From NCBI GenBank assembly GCA_018873225.1, contig JAEILZ010000009.1:1169501-1233500 (forward strand): a stretch of 64,000 nt of DNA, written 5' to 3'. The notes below the pieces were generated by a model. That model was not told where the DNA came from, made no database searches, and saw only the letters and a list, made by a program, of their open reading frames with translations. Source of the DNA: [Phialemoniopsis] sp. UDSM-2020. Its lineage: Eukaryota > Ascomycota > Sordariomycetes > Thyridiales > Thyridiaceae. Below are positions 32,955-45,678 of the stretch, piece after piece (position 1 is the first letter of the stretch; every line of letters begins with the position of its first letter). A program made the position numbers and the translations under genes.

Positions 32955-35669
32955 TTACGCACGGACTGCCGCGCCCAGAGCACCGCCGGTGAACTGGGTG
33001 CCGCCCGCTTGCCGTTGGGTGTTGCCGCCGGTCCTCGCGCCTCCCCTGCCGCCGCCACGGCCCTGGCCACCACGGCCGCCGCGGCCCCGACCGCCCTGCC
33101 TCTCAAAGGCATTTGATGAGCCCTGCGTCCTCTGCTCCAGGGTGCGCTCGTTGCTCTCGATGAGGGAGCTGGCCTTGTCGGACAGCGTGAGGGCGAGGCT
33201 TTGCAGGCGGCTGAGCTCGACGCCCTTGCGGAAGATGACGGTCTGCTTGACCTGGTCGAGGGCGGCGGCGAGCTCCTCGTGGCTGATCATCTTGCTGACG
33301 ACGGCCGAGACCTTGTGCGACTCGAGCTCAAACATGCCGCTGAGCGTCTCGATGGAGAGGATGTCGTAGAAGGGGGCGTAGGTGAAGAGGTAGGTGCGCA
33401 GGCCCTCCTCCTGGATCTGCTTGGCCAGCATGGCCTTGATGCTCTCGGTCTGGGGCATGAGCTCCCAGATCTTGATGCTGTGGATGAAGTGCGTGGCCTT
33501 CTTCCACTCGCCCGCCGCGAGCGCCTTGGACGCCTGCATGACGTGGTCGCGGGTGTTCTCGGGGGGGCCGGTGAAGATCTGTCGCTCGTGGTACTCGAGC
33601 ATGCGGCGGTAGGTCTTGCTGATGACCCGCTTCTTGACGTCGGGCGACGAGCCGGTCTGTGCGAGGAGCGGGATCTCGAGCAGCATGCTGCAGGTCAGGT
33701 AGACGCACTCCAGCAGCTCGAGGTTGATGTGCATGTGGAAGGGCAGCTGGCGCTGCTTCTCTAGCCTCTCCTGCTCCGGTGAGACCTGGCTGTACCTCTG
33801 GATCATGACACCCTGAGCGAGGAGCTCCTTTTGTCTACCGCTACCACAAATCTCCTGGAGTGTGTTCTGCGCGTCATAGACGAGACCCTTGCGGAAAGCG
33901 CAAAGGCCAACCTGGACCAGAGTGCGGTTGTAAAGGATCTGGCTCTGGACATCGAAGCTGCTGATCGTCTCCTGCAAGTGGGACATGAGCATCATATCCC
34001 TGGCCTTGTAGTACTCGTCGTGCAGCGCGAGGAAGTAAATCTGGCACAGCATGGCGCGGGCACGAATAATGCCCTCGCTGTTGGCGAACAGGTAGTTGCA
34101 GATGACGTTGACAAGGTCAGCAGCCTCAGTGGACGCTGCCTTGGGGGTGATGGACGACTCGGTCTGCTCAGAGACGGACTTCCAGCAGTTCTCCTCCAGG
34201 ATCTTGACAACTTGGGCAGGCTGGGAAACATGTTAGTTATTTGGGGCTGTTAAATCATTCAGATATATTAGCACGAACCTTGAAGTAGACATGCTCGAGT
34301 CGGCGCATGACAATGCGGTTCAGGCTGTCCTGGGGGATCTCGAGCTCGGCATCCTTGCGGAGCATCTCGTAGTAGAGAAGACCCTTGAAGATGACGTTGT
34401 ACAACGCGGCCTCGTCCGTCAGGCGGTCGATGTACTCGGAGGTGTGAGGGTCGATGGTCTGGAGGGAGCGGGTGAGCTCGTCATCCAGGCGCTCGACATA
34501 AGAGACGACGCTTCCGGGGATGCGAATGTACTTCTGGCCAGCCTCCAGAACAGGGGGCTTCTCATCGTCATCCCACTCCTCGGCGTTCTCAATGACAATG
34601 TACTCGCGGTTCTTCTCCAAGACGGAGAAGAGTAGGGTCAGCTCCTTCTCAGCAGCCTTCCAGTGCTCCAGAGGCATGGCATTGCCAGTTCCAGCGCCAA
34701 GGTCGAACCGTGCAGAGACAAGGGTGAGAAGAACGCGGATCTGCTGGTAAGGGGTTGTGGAGATCTCGTTGAGCTTCTCCATGATCTTGATCTGCTCCTG
34801 CCTGTCGGTGTTCTTCTTGCCTCGCGACTCCATGATGGTGCGCAGGTGCTTGAAAATGCTCTCGGGGGTGAACTGCATAGCACGACCACCCTTGGTGACC
34901 TGGATGAAATCGTCGTCACCAGCATCGGCGGCCTGGTCGTCGGCGAAAGAGTCTGCCAGCTTGAGCTTCTTGGGCTTGGCAACAGGAACAACAACCTCCT
35001 CGTCTGACTCCATGAAGTCGTCATTGTTGGCGCGGTAAGCCTCGACCTGCTGCTGGTACTCCTTGCTGATCTTGCGAATTCGTTGCTTGACAGCATTCAG
35101 TCCTCGAGCGTTTGTCGCGTTCATCTTCTTGGGGGTGACCTTCTGCTTCGCGATCGTCTCGTTCATGAAGTCTTCCAGCTCCGCAATGCACTTAATGTAG
35201 ACCTTGGGCGCGTTGGATCCGGTGCGAAGCTTCTCGACCTGGCGGTTCAGCTTGTCGAATTCTATGCGCACAAATGTCAGTTATGGGCCAAACGCGATGT
35301 CAGGCGCATCCACGAACCTGTGGAGATAGAACTCCAGTCGTTGATCTTTTGGCCATTGGTGATAGCAGTGATGGTAGCCTCCAACTCATCGAACCGCTTG
35401 TCCTTGGCGCTCTTGACTCTGACTGTGCCCTCCTCCTCACTCTCCTCACTCTCTGAGGTATCCTCGAAGAACTTGGCGGCACCCTTCTTCTTGCCGCCCT
35501 CTCGGTCGGATTCGTCATCGGAACCCTCCTCAGACTCCTGGTCCTCCTCTTCAGATTCCTCCTCTTCGGACTCCTCCTGCTCCTCAATCTCCTCCTCCTC
35601 GGAGTAAAGCTCCTCCTCGTCGGAGCTGCTCTCGCTGGAGCTGTCGTTGCCGCGGAAGAATCGAGACAT
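32955..35669 (-). CDS. NIP1: Translation initiation factor eIF3 subunit c (Nip1)
   Basis: Three exons: 35669-35318, 35261-34279 and 34220-32955, encoding 866 residues, the normal size for fungal eIF3c. Introns of 56 nt (35262-35317) and 58 nt (34221-34278) keep frame. MSRFFRG is followed by a very acidic Ser/Glu stretch (about 10-80), the region that in yeast contacts eIF1 and eIF5. The eIF3c body follows ([40 protein letters not shown]). A PCI domain lies at about 600-790, and the tail is RGG-rich (about 820-855). eIF3c is a core scaffold of eIF3, recruiting the ternary complex to the 40S subunit in the cytoplasm. It diverges from PRP8 across a 717-bp promoter. Identification is firm. Confidence 0.94.
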
Positions 35670-36386
35670 GTTGACTGTCGGGATCGGCGCTCGAAGACGT
35701 TTGGAGGTGTTGGGGATCCTTTGCGGTCGTGGTCTTCTCCAGGAAGTTGCGCGGCGTCACGAAGACAATTTGCCTGATAGAGGGGTCCAAATTTCCAAAG
35801 TGTGAAAAATAGGAATTTTGGTGGGGTGCGTTTGCTTGTCTTGGGGTTTAGCGAGTACGCCCCTTGTGCGCGCAGTGGGGCCACCACAACTGGCCAGGCA
35901 GTCCAGCAAATGAGTCAAACGGGCCGTTGGTTTCCTTTGACTGCTGCCTGGGCTGCCTGGGCTGCCAGCTGGCACAGGTTTCAAAGGCGTCCAAGCTCCA
36001 CAAACTGTCACTCAGAGCGCACGTGATCGCGCTGGCAGAGTGAGCGGAGCTTTTGCAGCTTTGCCATTCCTTAGCGTCTGGTCGCGTCCTCATCATCAAG
36101 TCGACGAAAAAAATCTCCACCACAAACGATAGAGGAGAGGCAAGGTTGATCAATCCTTCGCCAAATCTGATTGCCTTCGTTCCGGGTCATCAAGTATCGA
36201 CTTTGGGTGACTGGGAACGTTTTCACCTTTTACCAGTCTCAGTTGCGACATCGTCTGCAGGTGGCAGTCGAGTGATCGCAGAGTCGTCTTCTCTCGCGAC
36301 TGGTTCGCCGCGCCAGCGGCCGGATCGAGAGCTTCCTACCACCTAGGATCACCAGACGACTACGTACACAGCTGTAATCAAGCGGA
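35670..36386. promoter_or_regulatory. Divergent promoter of NIP1 and PRP8
   Basis: 717 bp between the start codons of two essential genes. It includes a short direct repeat of GGGCTGCCT near 35948-35967. No TATA box is obvious near either start. Confidence 0.5.
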
Positions 36387-39300
36387 ATGTCGTCGTTGCC
36401 GCCTCCCCCCCCTGGATGGGGTCCGCCACCCCCTCCACCACCTCCGCCAGGACCTCCCTCCGACCTCCCCCCTCCTCCAGCGATTCCTGCGCCCCCTCCA
36501 CCTGGATATCGCGCCCCGACGAACCCGCAGATAGCCAAGTTTGAGCAGAAGAAGAAGGAATGGCTCCGGACGCAGAGAAACCGCTTTGGCGAGAAGCGCA
36601 AGGGTGGCTTTGTCGAGACGCAGAAGGCGGATATGCCCCCAGAGCATCTCCGGAAAATCGTCAAGGATATTGGCGACGTCTCGCAGAAGAAATACACGAG
36701 CGACAAGCGTAGCTACCTTGGCGCACTCAAGTTCATGCCGCACGCGGTACTGAAGCTTCTGGAGAACATGCCCATGCCGTGGGAGTCTGCCAAGGAGGTC
36801 AAGGTCCTGTACCATGTCAACGGCTGCCTGACATTGGTAAACGAGGTACCGCGCGTCATCGAGCCAGTTTTCTTCGCACAATGGGCTTCGATGTGGGTTG
36901 TTATGCGAAAAGAGAAGAGCGATCGTCGTTTGTTCAAGCGCATGCGATTCCCTCCTTTCGACGACGAGGAGCCGCCTTTGTCATGGTCAGAGAACTTGGA
37001 GGATGTCGAGCCTCTTGAACCCATTCAGCTGGAACTTGATGAGGATGAGGACGAGGCTATTTACGAGTGGTTCTACGACCCTAGGCCTCTGGTCGACACT
37101 TCACACGTGAACGGGCCGAGCTACAAGACATGGAACCTCAGCCTGCCGCAAATGGCGGCCCTGTTCCGGATGAGCAATCCTCTTGTGAGCGACATCATCG
37201 ACAAGAATTATTTCCATCTTTTCGACCGGGAAAGTTTCTTCACTGCCAAGGCTCTGAACGTGGCCCTTCCAGGCGGACCCCGTTTCGAGCCTCTTTACAA
37301 GGATATCGATCCCAATGACGAGGACTTCGGAGAGTTCAATGCCATCGATCGCATTATCTTCCGGCATCCCATTCGTACAGAGTCGAGGGTAGCGTTTCCG
37401 TACCTCTATAACTCGCTTCCCAGAAGCGTGAAGATTTCCTGGTACTCGCACCCTCAGATCGTCTATGAGAAGACGAGCGATCCCAGTCTGCCGGCCTTCC
37501 ACTTTGATTCTCGGATCAACCCTATCTCTTCGAGGGCGGTGGCGCCGAGAAACATCAGCGTCAGCCACGAGGACGAGCTGTTTGGTTCTGGCAGCAACGA
37601 GGAGCCCGAAGAAACCGCATTCGAGTTGCCTGCTGGAGTCAAGCCTTTCCTTGCCAACGAGGAGCTCTCAACCGAAGACACTGCCTCTGCTATTCAACTT
37701 TGGTGGGCGCCCTTCCCCTTCAACCGCCGATCTGGGCGCATGGTTCGTGCTCAAGACGTGCCGCTTGTCAAGCAGTGGTATCTTGAGCACGCCGAGCAGA
37801 AGCAGCCCGTAAAGGTCCGCGTGTCGTATCAGAAGCTCCTCAAGACCTATGTTCTGAACGAGCTTCACACCAAGAATGCCAAATCTCTGCAGCGCCAGAA
37901 TCTTCTACGGACGCTGAAGCAGACCAAGTTCTTCCAGCAGACCACCATTGATTGGGTTGAGGCTGGCTTGCAGGTTTGCCGGCAAGGCTTCAACATGCTG
38001 AACCTCCTGATTCACCGCAAGAACCTTACGTACCTGCATCTTGACTATAACTTCAACCTGAAGCCTGTCAAGACCCTTACAACCAAAGAGCGCAAGAAGT
38101 CTCGCTTCGGAAATGCCTTTCATCTCATGCGTGAAATTCTCCGCCTTACCAAGCTCATTGTCGATGCTCAAGTTCAATACCGGCTTGGAAACATCGACGC
38201 CTTCCAGCTGGCTGATGGTATTCTGTATGCCTTCAACCACGTCGGTCAGCTGACTGGTATGTACCGATACAAGTACAAGCTTATGCACCAAATTCGATCT
38301 TGCAAGGATCTGAAGCATCTCATCTACTACCGGTTCAATGCCGGTCCCGTTGGCAAGGGCCCTGGCTGTGGTTTCTGGGCTCCCGCCTGGAGAGTTTGGC
38401 TCTTCTTCATGCGTGGCATCATTCCTCTCCTTGAACGCTGGCTGGGCAACCTGCTTTCTCGCCAGTTCGAAGGCAGACACAGCAAGGGCGTGGCCAAGAC
38501 CGTCACGAAGCAGCGTGTCGAATCGCACTTCGACCTTGAACTCCGTGCATCTGTCATGGCTGACCTTATGGACATGATGCCCGAGGGGATCAAGCAGAAC
38601 AAGGTCAACACGGTCCTCCAACATCTTTCCGAAGCTTGGCGGTGCTGGAAGAGTAATATCCCCTGGAAGGTTCCTGGTCTGCCTGCAGCCATCGAAAACA
38701 TCATTCTGCGTTATGTCAAGTCGAAGGCAGACTGGTGGATTTCTGTGGCTCACTACAATCGCGAGCGTATCCGGCGAGGTGCCACTGTTGACAAGACTGT
38801 CGCCAAGAAGAATGTCGGTCGCCTGACCAGATTGTGGTTGAAAGCGGAGCAAGAGCGCCAGCATAACCACATGAAAGACGGCCCCTATGTCTCTTCCGAA
38901 GAGGCTGTTGCCATCTACACCACGACAGTCCATTGGCTGGAGTCCCGGAAATTCTCTCCCATCCCCTTCCCCAGTGTCTCCTACAAGCACGACACGAAGA
39001 TTCTGATCCTGGCCCTCGAGCGATTGCGGGAGGCCTACTCAACAAAGGGTCGGTTGAACCAGAGCCAGCGTGAGGAGCTTGCTCTCATTGAGCAGGCCTA
39101 CGACAGCCCCGGTACCACCTTGGAGAGGATCAAGCGCTTCTTGCTCACCCAGCGAGCGTTCAAGGAGGTTGGCATTGACATGAACGACAACTACAGCACC
39201 ATCAACCCTGTTTATGATATCGAGCCAATCGAGAAGATTAGCGATGCTTATCTTGACCAATATCTATGGTACCAGGCCGATCAGAGGCATCTCTTCCCGG

Positions 39301-42300
39301 CCTGGATCAAGCCGTCCGACTCTGAGGTCCCACCCCTGTTGGTATACAAATGGGCACAAGGCATCAACAACCTGGAGCAGGTTTGGGAAACCAAGGAGGG
39401 CGAGTGCAACGTCATGATCGAGACCTCTCTATCTAAGGTGTACGAAAAGATTGAGTTGACATTGCTCAACTCTCTTCTACGTCTGATCATGGACCACAAC
39501 CTTGCAGACTACATCACTGCGAAGAACAACGTCACGCTCACTTACAAGGACATGAATCACGTCAACAGCTATGGTATGATTCGAGGTCTGCAGTTCTCTG
39601 CATTCGTGTTCCAATACTACGGCCTCATCCTGGATCTGCTGCTGCTTGGTCCCCAACGTGCAAGCGAGATTGCTGGTCCACCTCAGAGTCCTAATGACTT
39701 CCTTCAGTTCAAGGATCGGGAGACCGAGACCAAGCACCCAATCAGGCTCTACACCAGATACATTGACAAGATTTGGGTCTTCCTAAGATTTACTGCTGAT
39801 GAGTCAAGAGATCTCATCCAGCGGTTCTTGACAGAAGAGCCCGATCCGAACTTCGAGAATGTCATCGGGTACAAGAGCAAAAAGTGCTGGCCTAGGGATT
39901 CACGTATGCGCCTCATGAGGCACGACGTCAACCTAGGCAGGGCCGTCTTTTGGGATCTGAAGAACCGACTGCCCCGGTCGGTGACCACCATCGAGTGGGA
40001 TGACACTTTTGCCAGCGTGTATAGCAGGGACAACCCCAACCTGCTTTACTCCATGTCTGGTTTCGAGGTCCGCATCCTGCCCAAGATCCGAAACCAAAAT
40101 GAAGAGTTCCCTGTCAAGGATAGCGTTTGGTCACTCGTTGACAACACGACCAAGGAGCGAACTGCCTATGCCTTTTTGCAGGTCACTGAGGAGGACATCC
40201 AGAAGTTCAACAACCGCATCCGCCAGATTCTGATGTCCTCTGGCTCCACCACCTTCACAAAGATTGCCAACAAGTGGAACACGGCATTGATTGCTCTCTT
40301 CACGTACTACCGTGAGGCAGCCGTCTCCACTGTCAGTCTGCTTGATGTCATTGTCAAGTGTGAGACCAAGATCCAGACCCGTGTCAAGATTGGCCTGAAT
40401 TCCAAAATGCCTTCCAGGTTCCCTCCCGCAGTCTTCTACACTCCCAAGGAACTTGGTGGTCTGGGTATGATCTCTGGATCGCACATCCTCATTCCCACAA
40501 GTGACAAGCGCTGGTCTAAGCAGACCGATGTCGGTGTGACACACTACCGTGCGGGTATGTCTCACGACGAAGAGACGTTGATTCCCAACATTTTCCGTTA
40601 CATCATCCCTTGGGAGGCTGAGTTCATCGACTCTCAGCGGGTCTGGACCGAGTATTCGCAGAAGCGGCTCGAGGCGAACCAGCAGAACCGCCGCCTGACT
40701 CTGGAGGATCTGGAGGACAGCTGGGACCGCGGTCTGCCGCGTATCAACACGCTCTTCCAGAAAGATCGCAGCACTCTCAGCTTCGACAAGGGTTTCCGTG
40801 CCCGCTCCGAGTTCAAGATTTACCAGCTCATGAAGAGCAATCCCTTCTGGTGGACAAGCCAGCGCCACGATGGAAAGTTGTGGAACCTGAACGCCTACCG
40901 TACAGATGTTATCCAGGCCCTGGGTGGTGTTGAGACGATCCTCGAGCACACCCTCTTCAAGGCAACTGGTTTCCCATCTTGGGAAGGTCTCTTCTGGGAG
41001 AAGGCCAGCGGTTTCGAAGAGTCCATGAAGTTCAAGAAGCTTACGAATGCCCAAAGGTCAGGTTTGAACCAGATTCCCAACCGTCGGTTCACGCTTTGGT
41101 GGTCGCCCACGATCAACAGGTCAGTACACACCTCCTTTCTATTCTTTTTTCCCCTTTTCCTTTTTGTTCCTTGTTTTTTTTTTTCAAAAAAAAAGGAAAA
41201 AGAAAAAGGATGGCCCTTTCGCTTCTCCTTTTTCTCTCTCCGTCTTGTTATGGATGATTTGTTGCTAACATAATACACAGGGCCAACGTCTACGTCGGTT
41301 TCCAGGTGCAACTTGACCTGACAGGTATCTTCTTGCACGGAAAGATTCCCACGCTCAAGATTTCTCTGATCCAGATCTTCCGAGCCCATTTGTGGCAGAA
41401 GATCCACGAGTCTGTGGTGATGGATCTGTGCCAGGTCTTTGACCAGGAATTGGAATCCCTCGGCATCGAGTCTGTGCAGAAAGAGACCATTCATCCTCGA
41501 AAGTCTTACAAGATGAACAGCTCTTGTGCAGATATCCAGCTTTTCGGCAACCAGAAGTGGAATGTCACGCGGCCATCCATGTTGTTTGACACCAAGGATG
41601 TCATTGAGCCCACCACGACCAACAAATTCTGGATTGATGTCCAGCTTCGTTACGGCGATTATGACTCTCACGACATCGAACGTTATGTTCGTGCCAAGTA
41701 TCTCGATTACACCACGGACAGCATGAGTCTTTACCCCTCGGCCACTGGCTTGATGATCGGCATTGACCTGGCCTACAATCTTTACTCCGCCTATGGACAG
41801 TACTTCCCCGGTCTGAAGGTGCTTGTTCAGCAGGCCATGGCCAAGGTCATGAAGGCCAACCCTGCGCTCTATGTTCTCCGGGAGCGTATCAGGAAGGGTC
41901 TGCAGCTGTACGCGTCTGAAAGCAACCAGGAATTCCTGAACTCACAGAACTACTCTGAGCTTTTCAGCAATCAGACGCAGCTATTCATCGACGACACCAA
42001 CGTCTATCGTGTCACCATTCACAAGACGTTTGAGGGTAACTTGACCACGAAGCCTATCAACGGTGCTATTTTCATCTTCAACCCAAGAACTGGACAGCTG
42101 TTCTTGAAGATCATTCATACCAGCGTTTGGGCTGGTCAGAAGCGTCTCGGTCAGCTCGCCAAGTGGAAGACGGCTGAAGAAGTTGCTGCTCTCATTCGAT
42201 CTCTCCCCGTTGAAGAGCAGCCGAAGCAGCTCATTGTTACTCGAAAGGGTCTACTTGATCCTCTCGAGGTCAACCTGCTTGATTTCCCCAACATCTCCAT

Positions 42301-43660
42301 CCGAGCCTCTGAGCTTCAACTCCCCTTCCAGGCCGCGATGAAGGTTGAGAAACTGGGTGACATGATCCTCCGAGCAACAGAGCCTCAGATGGTTCTGTTC
42401 AACCTATACGACGAGTGGCTTAAGAGCATCTCGTCGTACACGGCATTCTCTCGTCTGGTTCTCATTCTGCGTGCTCTGCATGTCAACCAAGATAAGACAA
42501 AGCTCATCTTGCGACCTGACAAGACGGTCATCACCCAGGATCACCACATTTGGCCCACGCTTTCTGACGAGGACTGGATCAAGGTGGAAACCCAACTCCG
42601 TGATCTGATCCTCAATGACTACGGCAAGAAGAACAATGTCAACGTCTCCAGCTTGACCAGTAGCGAAGTCCGTGATATCATCCTTGGTATGGAGATTTCT
42701 GCGCCTTCCATGCAGAGGCAGCAGGCTGCGGAGATCGAGAAGCAGCAACAAGAGCAGCAGCAACTCACTGCCGTCACAACCAAGACGCAAAATGTGCACG
42801 GCGAGGAGATCATTGTCACCACCACCTCTCAATTCGAGCAGCAGACGTTCGCGTCGAAGACGGAGTGGCGCACTCGCGCCATTGCAACCTCCAACCTTCG
42901 GACCAGGGCCAACAACATCTACGTCTCTCCTGCTGATGCTGAGGGCAATGAGATCACATACGTGATGCCAAACAACATTCTCAAGCGCTTCATCACTATC
43001 GCCGATCTGCGTGTTCAGGTTGCGGGTTATCTGTATGGTTCCTCGCCGCCAGAGACGGACCAAGTCAAGGAGATCAAGTGTATCGTGCTTGTTCCGCAGA
43101 TCGGTGGTCTTCGTAACGTCCAACTTCCTCAACAGCTCCCGCAACACGAGTACCTCAAGGGCATGGAGCCTCTCGGCATCATTCATACCATGTCTGGCAA
43201 CGAGCTGCCGTACATGCCCGCTGCTGACGTTACGGAGATGGCCCGCCTCCAAGATGCCCATACTTCATGGGACAAGGACCAGAGCGTCTCGGTCTCCGTC
43301 TTCTTCACCCCCGGCAGTGTCTCCCTCTCGGCCTGGGGTCTCACACCTCAGGGCTACAGGTGGGGTGTCGAGAACAAGGACACGCAGAGCGACCAGCCGC
43401 AGGGCTTCGCGACGACCATGGGTGAGAAGCGCAAGCTGCTGCTGAGCCCGCGCTTCAAGGGCTTCTTCCTGGTGCCCGAGAACGGCAAGTGGAACTACAG
43501 CTTCATGGGCTCGGCCTTTGCGGGTATCGAGAAGAAGCCGGTGCACGTCAAGCTCGACACGCCGATGCCCTTCTACAGCGACCAGCACCGCCCGCTCCAC
43601 TTCCAGAACTTTGCGGAGCTGGAGGATATCTGGGTCGACAGGACGGACAACTTTGCTTAA
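36387..43660 (+). CDS. PRP8: Pre-mRNA splicing factor Prp8
   Basis: Two exons, 36387-41119 and 41281-43660, encoding 2,370 residues, the normal length for a Prp8 without an intein. The join gives [18 protein letters not shown], an invariant part of the family. Prp8 is the central scaffold of the U5 snRNP and of the spliceosome active site. The N-terminus is a poly-proline stretch (about 5-45), usual in filamentous fungi. Then come the PRO8NT/NTD blocks ([20 protein letters not shown]), the RT-like core and linker, the endonuclease-like and RNase H-like domains and the C-terminal Jab1/MPN domain, which binds and regulates Brr2. The single 161-nt intron falls just before the RNase H-like part and contains an A/T hairpin. 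Retention adds about 50 residues and a stop, giving about 1,628 residues without the last third. Identification is beyond doubt. Confidence 0.97.
41159..41209 (+). repeat. Imperfect inverted repeat inside the PRP8 intron
   Basis: A pyrimidine arm (41159-41184, CCTTTTTGTTCC.. ending in eleven T) faces a purine arm (41186-41209, nine A then GGAAAAAGAAAAAGG) around a single C. In RNA these could form a long, mostly A-U stem between the 5' splice site (41120) and the branch region (GCTAAC near 41263). Confidence 0.6.
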
Positions 43661-44390
43661 ACTGTGTCGGGTTGATGCATCGTTCATTTTATTATGCTTG
43701 GAGAGTTATGTATAGCATTTTTCTGTTGTAATTCACAAAATACATGGATGGGAAAAGGAAACCACCAGTATAAAGAAGGGTATTGAGTGCGAGGAGGTGG
43801 CTATCGCGGCGTTTCACATGAGAGGGTTGGAGGCAGACAACGTGATGTTTCGTTCTCGTTGTAGCAAAAAGGAGTCCCTGTAATTATACAAACATCTTAC
43901 CTAGCATTTATGAAGGAGTCTCAGCACAGATTGAAGATTGTGATCCCCTCAGGTCGTATGTAGCCACACATGAATTGGACTGCTTCTCTCTATCTGCTGC
44001 TGCTCTGACTACAAATCGCACCTAAGATGTGTGTAATTGTTTTGGCAGTGGGATAAACAGCCTTATGTACCGGTAGCACCGTATGTATTCAAAGATACCC
44101 TATTTATGCACGATAAAAGTCCATGTCTTTACTGAGCATACAAACGAACTTTTGGCTTGGATTGATTTGACAACTTTGTGTATTTGACTGCTTCTAACCA
44201 TTCTCGCTATCACAACCAGGGGTATTGAACCGGCTCATTTGCTCCATATAGTACGTCTAAACCGACGCAACAGACTCTTCCACCCACGCCAACATGACAA
44301 AAGTAAGAGAGATGTGGTCGTGTAGGTAACTATAGAAAGTATGCGTAATGATCGTAAGACAGTGTGAATTAAGGTTCGTTGACAGCCGCG
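43661..44390. other. Convergent 3' intergenic region (PRP8 / 44.4-kb gene)
   Basis: 730 AT-richer bases between two stop codons on facing genes. Only 3' UTR sequence is expected; no other feature is seen. Confidence 0.6.
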
Positions 44391-45678
44391 TCAGGCGTCG
44401 TCGTCGCTAATCTCGATGACGGGGACCAGAGGCAGCCGGTCTACTATCCTCAGTATTGCCTCTCTAGCCATGTGTACCGGGATGGCGATGTTGAGACTCG
44501 AGTCGAGCCACCTCCCTTCCTTTGACATGTTCCACTCGGCAAAGTACCTCGGCTTGGCTCCGGGCTTTGAGGCGTCGATAGTGAGCAGGGTGACAAGGTG
44601 CTGCACGACTACGAATCCGTAGAGTATCCTGGGAGGCTCGACGTCCTTCAACTTGGCGTAGCTATTCCGATACGTCTCGGCCCACTGGCTGAAGAAGGCC
44701 TCGACTCTTTCTGCCAGATCGCCGCCGGCAAGGCGAGTGGCGCTGAAGCGCTTGATGGCGATATTTGATTTGAACTCGTAGCGGTCCAGGCCGGCATCCT
44801 GCTTTGCCCATTGGAGGTAGCGCCGTAGTTCCTGCTCGATCGTCGGGGCGATCTTTCGGGTTGCTCCGACCTGGCGCAGGCCGCTGACGCGAGCCTGCAA
44901 GTCAAAGATGCTGCGCATTGCTTTCGTTGCTGTTGATCGTGCACACGTTAGCAAATGAATACACCGATGGATAAAGTTCAAGGGCGGCGGGCTTACCTCG
45001 AAACTGGCCAGCTTTGTGATGGATGAGCACTGGCTTGCGGTTGCCGGGCTGAGCGAAGATGGCAGGATATAGCATGGGCACGCCGGCGAAGTCTGGCTTC
45101 CAGCTGGCCGGCATCAGAGGGTAGAACCCTCGCAGGGAGAGCAACTTGTGTAGTCTCGCCTCCTCTCTTGTCCATTGTGAATGCTGCTTCATGGTCTTCT
45201 TGGATTCCTCGTATTGGTCGAGTACCTCCTGATCGATCTCCCACCCGTCATCTGCAGACTCTGGGCCGTCGATATCGCTTTCAGGACCGTCACTTTCCGT
45301 ATCTTCTTCGTATTCATCAGTGCCCATGAGGCCCATAACCTCATCGTCATCACTCTCCTGGCTCTCGCCCTCGCCCTCGCCCTCGGACTGCCCCTCCGTA
45401 TTTGCCATCTGCTGGTCAATGTGGGCGATATCCGGGACATTGTCTAGGAAGCCGCTCTCCTCCACCTCCTCTAGCTTGACCGGGTCGATCGACAACTCGT
45501 CTTCGTCGTCATCGTAATGCTTGGCTATTGCTATCCGCGAGCACTTCTCTTTCGCCACCGTCGACGAGGACGCCTTGGTGATGCGACCACTAAGCACTGC
45601 GTCGAGAATGCTGCGGGGAGCATCTGCTTTTGGGGGCGGGCTCTTGGCCTTTGACCCCTTGTACCACCTAGCAAACAT
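44391..45678 (-). CDS. Uncharacterised acidic protein
   Basis: Two exons, 45678-44997 and 44929-44391, encoding 406 residues; the 67-nt intron (44930-44996) joins ..HHKAGQFR to ATKAMRSIF.. in frame. The N-terminal half (about 60-165) is disordered and strongly acidic (GEGEGESQESDDDE). The C-terminal half looks globular: LRGFYPLMPASWKPDFAG, LYPAIFA, then helices around EQELRRYLQWAKQD and VEAFFSQWAETYRNSY, a hydrophobic segment with ILYGFVVVQHLVTL, and the terminal ISDDDA. I recognise no domain. The WKPDF..GVP and IHHKAGQFRA blocks look like conserved fungal signatures. No signal peptide. It diverges from the acinus-like gene across 1.28 kb. Confidence 0.78.

Noticed and set aside
32989..35607. 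Several plus-strand open frames across NIP1
   Set aside because: Antisense shadows of eIF3c with biased composition and no family match.
37905..43261. Minus-strand frames of up to 361 codons across PRP8
   Set aside because: Antisense shadows of one of the most conserved eukaryotic proteins.
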